NCBI GenBank assembly: GCA_016926925.1
Contig: JAFGNQ010000058.1
Coordinates: 1 to 9,199 of the forward strand
Length of the DNA: 9,199 nucleotides
Source: Candidatus Aminicenantota bacterium
GTDB lineage: Bacteria > Acidobacteriota > Aminicenantia > Aminicenantales > Aminicenantaceae
Direction: 5' to 3'
The position numbers and the translations under genes were made by a program. Under the pieces are notes generated by a model that saw only the letters and a list, made by a program, of their open reading frames with translations, ran no database searches and was not told the DNA's origin. Every line of letters begins with the position of its first letter. Within the stretch, counting starts at the first letter, position 1. Positions 1 to 6,589 of the stretch are shown here, in pieces.

Positions 1-2
1 CT

Positions 3-968
3 CTTACCCATCGTAACATCCATTCATCTTCCCTAGTGGTGAATCATGCCTGTCCTTTCGTAAATCCCGGCATGAATGATGCCTACATAGAGAAATTGAG
101 AGCCGGCGGGATTACGCTGGCCATGAGCTCGGTGGCGCACAATCATTCCTTTCGGGGAGCGGTCGATCAAATCACGGCCTTTTATCGAAGGTTCGAAGAT
201 GATGACAGAATTATGTTCGTGACCGAGGTCGAAGACGTTTTTGCCGCCAAAAAGGAGGGTAGGATCGGTGTCGGCTTCCATTTCCAGAATTCCCGACCTG
301 TAGAGCATGATTTGGCCCTCCTGGATGTTTTTTGCAGGCTGGGTGTCAGGGTCATCCAGCTGACATACAACGAGAAAAACCTTGTCGGTGACGGTTGTAC
401 TGAGCGCACGGACTGTGGATTGTCCGAATTCGGTCTGAACATGATCAAAAGAATGAACAAATTGGGAATGCTAGTGGATCTCTCTCATGTCGGATATCGA
501 ACATCCATGGAGGCCATGGAGGTTTCCGAGGCCCCTGTCATTTTCAGTCATTCCAACGCGAATTCTGTCTGTCCGAGCAAGCGAAATCTCAAGGATGACC
601 AAATCAAAGCTTTGGCTGAGAAAAAGGGTGTGATCGGGATGAATGCCTTTCCCGCATTTGTCAAAAGAGAAAATCCGTGTCTCGAAGACCTCCTTGATCA
701 CATCGATTGCATCGCCGGTCTTGTGGGTGTCGATCATATCGGGCTAGGATTCGATTTCGCTCAGGAAAGCATCGAGGAATACAAAGCTTTTGGGTATGAC
801 CCGGACACTTATCCTCTGCCGCCTTGGACCTATCCTCGGGATATCGAAGATGTTTCTAAAACGCCGAACCTGACTGAAGGGCTTCTGGGGAGGGGATATG
901 CCGAAGGGGATATTAAAAAAATTCTGGGCGAAAATTTCATTCGGGTTTTTAAGGAAGTGTGGAAATAG
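3..968 (+). CDS. M19 (membrane/renal dipeptidase) family protein, 5' end outside the window
   Basis: The reading frame is open to the left edge. The first possible start, GTG at 36, has no Shine-Dalgarno upstream, so the gene probably begins outside the window. Counting GTG 36 as residue 1, 310 residues are visible, slightly short for the family. Family landmarks are LGVRVIQLTYN (102-112), VDLSHVG (147-153), PVIFSHSNAN (167-176), KRNLKDD (182-188) and the GLGFDF strand (237-241). M19 enzymes are TIM-barrel metallopeptidases that cleave dipeptides, often with a D-residue at the C-terminal side. Spacing matches human renal dipeptidase: His151 and His172 fit zinc ligands H198 and H219, and Arg183 and Asp240 fit R230 and D288. 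The bridging Glu is Gln84, substrate His152 is Tyr111, and the N-terminal HxD appears as VNHACP. It is therefore a divergent subgroup whose substrate and activity are uncertain. It ends 44 bp before the next gene and is probably co-transcribed with it. Confidence 0.9.
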   Translation, partial: LTHRNIHSSSLVVNHACPFVNPGMNDAYIEKLRAGGITLAMSSVAHNHSFRGAVDQITAFYRRFEDDDRIMFVTEVEDVFAAKKEGRIGVGFHFQNSRPVEHDLALLDVFCRLGVRVIQLTYNEKNLVGDGCTERTDCGLSEFGLNMIKRMNKLGMLVDLSHVGYRTSMEAMEVSEAPVIFSHSNANSVCPSKRNLKDDQIKALAEKKGVIGMNAFPAFVKRENPCLEDLLDHIDCIAGLVGVDHIGLGFDFAQESIEEYKAFGYDPDTYPLPPWTYPRDIEDVSKTPNLTEGLLGRGYAEGDIKKILGENFIRVFKEVWK

Positions 969-1012
969 TGCTGGAGCGGAAGTGTATTCCATGATGTAAT
1001 CAAGGAAATCAA

Positions 1013-2869
1013 ATGAAAAAGAAACGAATATTTTGCGCTCTTACATTATTGATAGTTCCCGCAATCCTTTTTCTATATTTTGTGTTCGGAAGGACTGTCG
1101 ACGAAGACGTTGGTTCTTTCTCTCAAGATTTTGTCGTGGAGATGAACATCATGATTCCCATGCGGGATGGTATCCGCCTGGCTGCGGATATTTACAGACC
1201 TGCATCGGATGGGAAATTTCCTGTCGTCCTGGTCCGGACTCCTTATGGGAGTGAAAACAAAAACTATTCCGATCGAGGGAAATTTTTTGTCGAGCACGGT
1301 TATGTTTTCGCAGTCCAGGACTGTCGCGGCAAATACGATTCCGAAGGGGATTGGTATGGGAAGCGGGATGAGTCCAAGGACGGAGACGACACCATCACCT
1401 GGTTGGGAACACAAGCCTGGTCTTCCGGCAAAGTTGGAATGATCGGCGGTTCCTATCTGGGCATTGTCCAATGGATGGTCTCTCATACGCTCAATCCCTA
1501 TTTGAAGGCGTTGATGCCCAGTGTCGCTCCACTATCACTCGGAAGGGACGCGGAAACATACAGGAGATTGGCGACGTATTGCAACAGCAACGCCGGCGCG
1601 GGGAACAGCGCTCTTCAGGAATTGCCATGGCTTGTCATCGTCAACGGTAGAGTTAACCAGAATGTGGAAGCCTATGATATGGATCGGATTGCAGGCCATC
1701 TCCCATTAATAGAATTGCCAAAGCTTCTCGGTCGCCGGATTCCCGGTTGGGGAATGCTTTTGCAAGAGGCAAACGGACATTGGGAAGAATATGTCCTGCG
1801 TGCCGCGGAAGGAAACTGGACAAAACCCATTGAAGAATTTCAAAATTTCAAAGATTTATACGCCAAGATCGATATCCCCATTCTTCAGATATCCGGTTGG
1901 TTCGATTGCGCCTCCGAGTACTGTTTTTACAATTTCAATCAAGTGAAACGCTACAGTAAGAGATCTATGGGAAAGAACAACCAGCATGTCATCATGGGTC
2001 CTTGGAACCATTGGATCAGACTTGCACCTAAAATTGGAGATTTCGATTTCGGCCCGAACAGCGTGATCGACACGGATGAAGTGGCTTTGAAATGGTTTGA
2101 CCGGTGGTTGAAAGACATCCCGAATGGAGTTGAGCTGGAGAGGCCGCTTAAGGTATTTGTCATGGGACGCAATGAGTGGAGGGAGGTCGAGGAGTGGCCC
2201 TTTCCGGAAACGCAGTTCACTCCCTATTATTTTCATTCGTCGGGGAAAGCGAATTCTTTTCGTGGAGACGGCTGTCTGAATATGGAGCTGCCGGTAGAGG
2301 AACCTCCGGATAAATACATATATGATCCCGGGAATCCGACCCCGTCCATCATGGGTTTGGATAACACCGAACTTATTAAGGCAGGTCCTGTGGACATGAG
2401 CCCGATCGAAAAACGAGATGATGTTCTGGTTTATACATCCCTTCCCCTAAAGGAGGATGTCGAAGCGACCGGGCCTCTTCATGTCGTGCTCTATGTGTCT
2501 TCGAGCGAACCGGCTTCGGATTTCTTCGTGCGCTTGATCGACGTGCATCCGAACGGAACACCCTACCCGGTGTTTTACACATACGCCAACCCCTACAGCA
2601 CCCGCGGACTGGAGCCGGTGGATATAGGTCTGGAGGGGGAGAAAATATGGAAATGTGAAATGGAACTTCCTCCTACCAGTAATTTGTTTTTAGCCGGGCA
2701 CAGGATGCGCGTGGAGATTTGCAGTTCTGCTTTTCCTCTCTTCCGGAATCTGAATGTGGATAGAGACCCTGCTTTTGCCACGGAATATAACGTGGCCAAG
2801 CAGACGATCTATCATGATATAAATCATCCATCCCATATTGTTCTTCCATTAATTCCAGGAAAGAAATGA
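1013..2869 (+). CDS. CocE/NonD (X-Pro dipeptidyl-peptidase S15) family serine hydrolase, membrane-anchored or secreted
   Basis: This 618-residue alpha/beta-hydrolase starts at an ATG with AAGGA 6 bp upstream. Residues 1-26 are KKKR followed by a long hydrophobic stretch without a clear cleavage box, so it is either an inner-membrane anchor or a signal peptide. The catalytic domain covers about 40-370. The nucleophile elbow GGSYLG puts Ser147 in the GxSYxG motif, Tyr78 in RTPYG matches the CocE oxyanion-hole Tyr, Asp298 lies in SGWFD and His333 in GPWNH. About 375-615 is the jelly-roll PepX_C domain. Characterised members cleave X-Pro peptides, cocaine esters, alpha-amino-acid esters and glutaryl-7-ACA, so the substrate cannot be read from sequence. 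The acidic residue right after SY in alpha-amino-acid ester hydrolases is Leu149 here, which argues against that subgroup. The stop overlaps the next start by ATGA. The peptidase neighbours favour a peptide or amide substrate. Confidence 0.93.
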   Translation: MKKKRIFCALTLLIVPAILFLYFVFGRTVDEDVGSFSQDFVVEMNIMIPMRDGIRLAADIYRPASDGKFPVVLVRTPYGSENKNYSDRGKFFVEHGYVFAVQDCRGKYDSEGDWYGKRDESKDGDDTITWLGTQAWSSGKVGMIGGSYLGIVQWMVSHTLNPYLKALMPSVAPLSLGRDAETYRRLATYCNSNAGAGNSALQELPWLVIVNGRVNQNVEAYDMDRIAGHLPLIELPKLLGRRIPGWGMLLQEANGHWEEYVLRAAEGNWTKPIEEFQNFKDLYAKIDIPILQISGWFDCASEYCFYNFNQVKRYSKRSMGKNNQHVIMGPWNHWIRLAPKIGDFDFGPNSVIDTDEVALKWFDRWLKDIPNGVELERPLKVFVMGRNEWREVEEWPFPETQFTPYYFHSSGKANSFRGDGCLNMELPVEEPPDKYIYDPGNPTPSIMGLDNTELIKAGPVDMSPIEKRDDVLVYTSLPLKEDVEATGPLHVVLYVSSSEPASDFFVRLIDVHPNGTPYPVFYTYANPYSTRGLEPVDIGLEGEKIWKCEMELPPTSNLFLAGHRMRVEICSSAFPLFRNLNVDRDPAFATEYNVAKQTIYHDINHPSHIVLPLIPGKK

Positions 2870-4119
2870 TGAAGATGAATACATCGGACGTGCTGATTAT
2901 CGGCGGAGGGGCGATCGGTGTCTGTTCGGCTTATTACCTCGCTAAGAAGGGTGTTTCCGTCTCTCTTTGCGACATGAAGGGAGTAGCCTCGGGATGCTCG
3001 GAAGCGAATGCCGGCCTTATCGTTCCCAGCTATATTATCCCTTTAGCCAATTCGGGAGCATTCAGTCAGGGTATCCGCTGGATGATGCATTCTGACAGCC
3101 CCTTTTATATAAAACCGCAACTGGATTTCAGCCTCCTGCGCTGGATCTGGCGTTTTTGGAAGGCGAGCAAAGGCCCGCAGGTGGAAAAAGGCATGCGTAC
3201 TTTAAAAGGCCTGAGCTATGCAAGTTCAGCTCTGTTTGAGGCCTTGATACGAGAAGAATCCATTCAATGCAATTACAGGAAGGATGGATGGCTGTTTGTC
3301 TATAGGACAAAAAAGGGCTTTCTTGCCGGTCGTGAGGAGGCGCATCTTCTCGAGTCGCATGGCGTTCAAGCTAAAGTTCTGAAAGCCGATGAGACATTGG
3401 AGATGGAACCGACGCTGCTTCCCGGAATAGCCGGCGCAGTTCATTATCCGGAGGATGCGCATCTGGACCCGGCTGCTTTTGTGTGTGGTTTAGCTGATCG
3501 CCTTAAAGACAAAGGTGTGGCTGTTCTTGAGCAGACGGAAGTGACCGGATTCGAGGCCCATTCAGGAACGATTAAATCCGTACGGACAACTCAAGGGGAT
3601 TTTCATCCCAGACAGGTCATCGTTGCCGCCGGATCCTGGTCACCCGGCATATTGCGCTTCGTCAAGAGACGGCTGCCCGTCCAGCCGGCCAAGGGCTATA
3701 GCATTACATTGGAAAAGCCGGGTAACTGCCCGAAAATTCCTCTTTATCTCGGCGAATCCAAAGTGGCGGTAACTCCCCTGGAAAAAACTTTGCGGCTGGG
3801 AGGAACCCTCGAGCTGACGGGTATGGATTTCTCGATAAAAAAGCGTCGGGTGGATGCCGTCAAATCGGCATCCAGGGAATATTTAGGACAGATTGAAGGA
3901 TTGGACGAGGGGGCGTTTTGGTCCGGACTCCGCCCATGCAGCCCGGATGGATTGCCTGTCATCAGCAGAGTATCCGGTTATTCGAATTTGTATGTGGCCA
4001 CCGGGCATGGAATGCTGGGAATTTCCTTGGCTCCGGTGACGGGGGAATTGATCAGTCAACTGGTCATTGGGCAAACTCCGGATATCGACATGACTCCATT
4101 CTCGGCGGACAGGTTTTAG
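2866..4119 (+). CDS. DadA-like FAD-dependent D-amino-acid dehydrogenase/oxidase (DAO family)
   Basis: The product is a 417-residue flavoprotein, close to E. coli DadA (about 432). The N-terminal Rossmann motif GGGAIG lies at 13-18, with Asp36 ending the second strand where family members usually have Glu. ASGCSEANAGLI (41-52) is the typical DAO-family motif. VIVAAGSWSP (251-260) is the second FAD-contact segment, WSGLRPCSPDGLPVI (352-366) is the substrate-side strand with Arg356, and ATGHGMLGISLAPVTGELI (378-396) is the C-terminal FAD motif. The final PDIDMTPFSADRF resembles the DadA C-terminus. DadA-type enzymes oxidise D-amino acids to 2-oxo acids and ammonia, passing electrons to the respiratory chain. 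Glycine/sarcosine oxidase-like or D-hydroxyproline dehydrogenase activity is possible. No signal peptide is visible, so it is probably cytoplasmic or at the inner face of the membrane. AGGA at 2857-2860 serves ATG 2866 or, with better spacing, ATG 2869. Overlap with the upstream hydrolase indicates translational coupling. Confidence 0.92.
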   Translation: MMKMNTSDVLIIGGGAIGVCSAYYLAKKGVSVSLCDMKGVASGCSEANAGLIVPSYIIPLANSGAFSQGIRWMMHSDSPFYIKPQLDFSLLRWIWRFWKASKGPQVEKGMRTLKGLSYASSALFEALIREESIQCNYRKDGWLFVYRTKKGFLAGREEAHLLESHGVQAKVLKADETLEMEPTLLPGIAGAVHYPEDAHLDPAAFVCGLADRLKDKGVAVLEQTEVTGFEAHSGTIKSVRTTQGDFHPRQVIVAAGSWSPGILRFVKRRLPVQPAKGYSITLEKPGNCPKIPLYLGESKVAVTPLEKTLRLGGTLELTGMDFSIKKRRVDAVKSASREYLGQIEGLDEGAFWSGLRPCSPDGLPVISRVSGYSNLYVATGHGMLGISLAPVTGELISQLVIGQTPDIDMTPFSADRF

Positions 4120-4128
4120 CCGGCCTTT

Positions 4129-5019
4129 TCAGCTTTCCTTTTCCAGCGAGATATTCATGGGTGGTGCTTGACCCTTTTTATCTTGGCCCATGTAGAGTGT
4201 GACGTGCGGAAAGGGAATCTCGATATCCATCTCATTGAACTTTTTCTTCAAGCGGCGGTTGAATTCTCGCTTGATGATCCATTGTTTGATAGGTTTGGTC
4301 GTGATGCGGGCTTTGATTATTAGGGCGGAGTCGGCGAAGTTGTCGAGGCCCAGAACTTCGGTCGGCTTGAGGATATCGTCTTTAAATTCGGGATCGTTCC
4401 TCAAATCTTCGTCCACTTCCTTAATCACCGTCATGACTTCATCCACATCTTCCCGGTAGGCGACTCCGATCTCCAGGATATATTGAGAATAATCTTTGGT
4501 CATGTTGGTCACCAGATCGATGGCGCTGTTGGGGACGAAGTGAACGTTGCCGGAAAGATCACGGAGAACCGTCATCTTGAGATTGACCCTCTCGACCAGC
4601 CCGGCTTTTCCCGCGATTTGGACCCAGTCTCCCACCCGGATTTGGTCCCACAATAGGATAAAAAAACCGTTGATGATATCTTTGACCAGGTTCTGACCGG
4701 CAAAACCGATGGCCAAGCCTGCGATTCCGGCCGCAGCGAGCAACGGCCCGATTTTGATTCCCAAATGCTCCAGGATGATCATCGTGGCGAGAATCCAAAC
4801 AGCAATTTTCAATACATTTTGAATCACGGATTTCAAGGTCTCTGCACGCTTCCTGCTCTCTGCGTCGACTTCCTTTTTGACGAGCAGATCGTAAAGGCGG
4901 GATGATATCCCCTTCACGAACTTGAGGAGGATGAACGTGCCGACTATGATGAGGACGATCTTCAAGCCGGTTGAGAGTGTCCAAGTTTTAATGGCTGCCA
5001 AGATGCTGGTAAAATCCAT
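4129..5019 (-). CDS. MscS-family small-conductance mechanosensitive ion channel
   Basis: This 296-residue protein is about the size of E. coli MscS (286). Three hydrophobic segments lie near 18-36, 64-84 and 88-123. The last is the Gly/Ala-rich pore helix with GLAIGFAGQNLVKDIINGFF (101-120). The beta domain follows, with QIRVGDWVQIAGKAGLVERV (126-145) and FVPNSAI (161-167). A soluble alpha/beta domain runs to about 275, ending in EIPFPHVTLYMG. These channels open under membrane tension to release solutes after osmotic downshift. A strong AAAGGAG (plus-strand 5028-5034) lies 8 bp before the ATG and fixes the start. The gene converges on the flavoprotein with a 9-bp gap, and no terminator hairpin fits there. 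It diverges from the class V enzyme gene. It is probably a stand-alone osmotic-safety gene, although some MscS-like channels export amino acids, so a solute role cannot be excluded. Confidence 0.96.
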   Translation of the reverse strand: MDFTSILAAIKTWTLSTGLKIVLIIVGTFILLKFVKGISSRLYDLLVKKEVDAESRKRAETLKSVIQNVLKIAVWILATMIILEHLGIKIGPLLAAAGIAGLAIGFAGQNLVKDIINGFFILLWDQIRVGDWVQIAGKAGLVERVNLKMTVLRDLSGNVHFVPNSAIDLVTNMTKDYSQYILEIGVAYREDVDEVMTVIKEVDEDLRNDPEFKDDILKPTEVLGLDNFADSALIIKARITTKPIKQWIIKREFNRRLKKKFNEMDIEIPFPHVTLYMGQDKKGQAPPMNISLEKES

Positions 5020-5057
5020 GGTTTATTCTCCTTTCTGCCAAGTCTTTTCAATGAAAT

Positions 5058-5086
5058 ATTGTACCAAGACAGCCCTGCAAACCCAA
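5058..5086 (-). promoter_or_regulatory. Possible sigma70-type promoter for the MscS gene
   Basis: Read on the minus strand, TTGGGT (5081-5086) and TACAAT (5058-5063) are separated by 17 bp. The -10 matches the consensus at 5 of 6 positions and the -35 at only 3 of 6. Transcription would start near 5051, leaving about 30 nt of leader containing the AAAGGAG ribosome-binding site. The assignment rests on position and box similarity only. Confidence 0.4.
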
Positions 5087-5163
5087 CCTAAGTTCTGCCG
5101 GTTTATTTTCAGGATGTTTGAAAAGATCCCGGATAAGCCATTTTATGGGGAAATGAGCACGGT

Positions 5164-5187
5164 GCGAAATGAGAATTGACATTTCGC
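5164..5187. promoter_or_regulatory. Perfect 8-bp inverted repeat overlapping a -35 box, candidate operator
   Basis: GCGAAATG (5164-5171) and CATTTCGC (5180-5187) are exact reverse complements separated by 8 bp (AGAATTGA). The right half-site shares bases with the -35 box TTGACA at 5176-5181. A dimeric regulator bound here would be expected to block RNA polymerase, so this is a candidate repressor site for the class V enzyme gene. No regulator gene is visible in the window. No T-run follows, so it is not an intrinsic terminator. Confidence 0.45.
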
Positions 5188-5204
5188 GCTTTGTGAAAAA
5201 TAAT
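5176..5204 (+). promoter_or_regulatory. Sigma70-like promoter for the class V PLP enzyme gene
   Basis: A perfect TTGACA (5176-5181) is followed after exactly 17 bp by AATAAT (5199-5204), one mismatch from TATAAT. The predicted start near 5211 gives a leader of about 35 nt that contains GAGGAGG (5232-5238), 7 bp before the ATG. The alternative -10 TAATAC at 5201 would need a 19-bp spacer. This is the best promoter in the window and marks a new transcription unit that could run on into the downstream aminopeptidase and deacylase genes. Confidence 0.65.
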
Positions 5205-5245
5205 ACTTTTTCCAGTGTCCAATCTAAGGGTGAGGAGGTTTTCGG

Positions 5246-6460
5246 ATGAGCATTTCACGCAGAAAGTTTTTGGGATCGTTCGTTGCCATTCCCGCGGTAG
5301 GGGCGCTTGCTCCCGATGTCTTGATGCAAAGCGGGGATGATCCCTTAGGTGTTCGGAGAGATTTTGTGATCCCGGCAGACAAAACCTACCTCAATTCTGC
5401 TTATATTGCCCTCTGTCCGCTGTCCGTCGTCAGGATTGGCTGCCAGTTTCTGGAAGCAAAGGGAGGAAATCCGTATACCCTGGGGGCCATGGTGGAGAAG
5501 ACCGAAGAGGTACGCCGGCAGTTCGCCGGCTTTGTCGGCGCATCGGCCGATGAGATCGGCTTCATCTCATCCACCAGTGAGGGAGAAAATATTGTGGTTA
5601 ATTCCCTTGATTTCAACAGCAGCGACAATGTGGTCATCGATGACCTCCACTATGCTACCACGTTCGCAGTCTACAAACATTTGGAAGCGACCAAAGGTGT
5701 GGAGCTGCGTATCGCCGCTAACCGGGAGGGGAGGGTTTCGCTTGAAGACTTTGCGGCCCTTATCGATCGGAAAACTCGCCTTGTATCCGTTGCCTGGGTT
5801 TCCCATCAGAATGGTTTTCGCCAGGACTTGAAAACTCTGGCCGCTCTGGCTCATGAGCGAGGGGCTTATGTGTATACGGATGCCATTCAAGCGGTTGGTA
5901 TGTTCCCCATGGATCTGAGAGAGACGGGTGTGGATTTTCTCGCTTCAGGAACCTACAAGTGGCTTGTTGCCGGCTTTGGAGTTGCTCCATTTTTTGTGCG
6001 CAAGGACCTTTTAGATAGAATACGGCCAGACCGGAGAGGACATCTGCATATCGCCAAAGACCTTGGGAACCATCGATATGAGATTTACGAGACGGCAAAG
6101 AAATTCGAGTATGCGACTCTGTCTTTTGTCTCCATTTATCAGCTGGGGGCATCCCTCTCTTATCTGGAGCGTGTGGGCGTTGACCGTATCGAAGCCCACA
6201 CTGTCGGTCTAGCCCGTAAGCTTCGAAAAGGGCTGGCCGACCTTGGCTTTCGGCTTTTCACGCCTGAAGGAAATGCGTCCTCTATTGTGACTTTTTTCAG
6301 TCCAAAACCTTATCATGAGGCTGTGAAAATCTTTGAAGCGGCCAAGGTCGAAGTGAGTTTTCGGGGAGAGAACAGATCGCATGTCCGGGTGTCGCCCGCG
6401 TTGTTCAATACAGCCGGCGATATCGATCGCTTCCTCAATGTGGCTGAACAGTTAATATAG
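5246..6460 (+). CDS. Tat-signal class V aminotransferase-fold PLP enzyme (isopenicillin-N-epimerase/cysteine-desulfurase-like)
   Basis: The 404-residue product starts at an ATG 7 bp after GAGGAGG. Residues 4-10 (SRRKFLG) are a near-consensus twin-arginine motif, followed by the short hydrophobic stretch 11-22 ending in ALA. Tat exports folded, cofactor-loaded proteins, which suits a PLP enzyme. The fold is visible from YLNSAYIALCP (48-58) through STSEGENIVVN (109-119), His187 in SHQNG, and Asp212 and Gln215 in TDAIQAVG, which contact the PLP pyridine ring and O3'. Lys238 in SGTYKWL is the Schiff-base lysine, and Arg381 in HVRVSPALFN is the expected substrate-carboxylate arginine. All PLP-binding residues therefore look intact. 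The family contains CefD-type epimerases, cysteine desulfurases, kynureninase-like and Ser/Ala-glyoxylate aminotransferases, so the reaction is not decided by sequence alone. Placement among D-amino-acid enzymes makes an epimerase or D-amino-acid lyase role attractive but unproven. Confidence 0.9.
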   Translation: MSISRRKFLGSFVAIPAVGALAPDVLMQSGDDPLGVRRDFVIPADKTYLNSAYIALCPLSVVRIGCQFLEAKGGNPYTLGAMVEKTEEVRRQFAGFVGASADEIGFISSTSEGENIVVNSLDFNSSDNVVIDDLHYATTFAVYKHLEATKGVELRIAANREGRVSLEDFAALIDRKTRLVSVAWVSHQNGFRQDLKTLAALAHERGAYVYTDAIQAVGMFPMDLRETGVDFLASGTYKWLVAGFGVAPFFVRKDLLDRIRPDRRGHLHIAKDLGNHRYEIYETAKKFEYATLSFVSIYQLGASLSYLERVGVDRIEAHTVGLARKLRKGLADLGFRLFTPEGNASSIVTFFSPKPYHEAVKIFEAAKVEVSFRGENRSHVRVSPALFNTAGDIDRFLNVAEQLI

Positions 6461-6488
6461 AATTAGGATGTGGAATGTGATTCGGAAG

Positions 6489-6564
6489 CGGAAAGATTTT
6501 ATTGCTGAGCGTTTTCAAATCGCTTTGTCAGCATATGAGACCGCGTGCAATAAAATCGTTTCCG
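6489..6564. repeat. Long imperfect inverted repeat in the leader of the aminopeptidase gene
   Basis: The left arm 6489-6505 (CGGAAAGATTTTATTGC) pairs with the right arm 6547-6564 over 17 bp, with one bulged G at 6558. The 41-nt loop holds a second hairpin: TGCTGAGCG (6503-6511) can pair with CGC (6521-6523) and TCAGCA (6528-6533). That hairpin uses TGC 6503-6505 of the outer arm, so the two folds compete at their junction. No T-run follows the right arm, which argues against a simple terminator. It lies 12 bp upstream of the GGGGAGG ribosome-binding site, so a leader RNA structure, an mRNA-processing site or a DNA-binding site is possible. Confidence 0.6.
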
Positions 6565-6589
6565 TATAGACCGCCGGGGAGGTGCAAGG

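Noticed and set aside
36..38. GTG as the true start of the M19 gene
   Set aside because: No Shine-Dalgarno precedes it, and the frame is open for 11 further codons to the window edge, so a start outside the window is more likely. It cannot be fully excluded.
978..990. A GGAA-N5-TTCC hairpin between the first two genes
   Set aside because: A stem of four base pairs is too short to distinguish from chance, and no T-run follows.
1073..1486. A minus-strand open frame of 137 codons opposite the start of the S15-type hydrolase
   Set aside because: No ribosome-binding site or family motif is visible, and the plus-strand frame contains the conserved RTPYG and GGSYLG motifs here.
4559..4984. A minus-strand open frame of 141 codons inside the MscS gene
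   Set aside because: It is a frame-shifted shadow: the other minus-strand frame gives an uninterrupted MscS protein with all three domains and a strong ribosome-binding site.
5406..5831. A plus-strand open frame of 141 codons inside the class V PLP enzyme gene
   Set aside because: The product has no recognisable motif, and the longer frame keeps the conserved PLP-fold sequence without a break.
6525..6556. A promoter for the aminopeptidase gene made of TTGTCA (6525-6530) and TAAAAT (6551-6556)
   Set aside because: The spacer is 20 bp, too long for a normal sigma70 promoter, and both boxes lie within the inverted-repeat region whose structure explains the sequence better.
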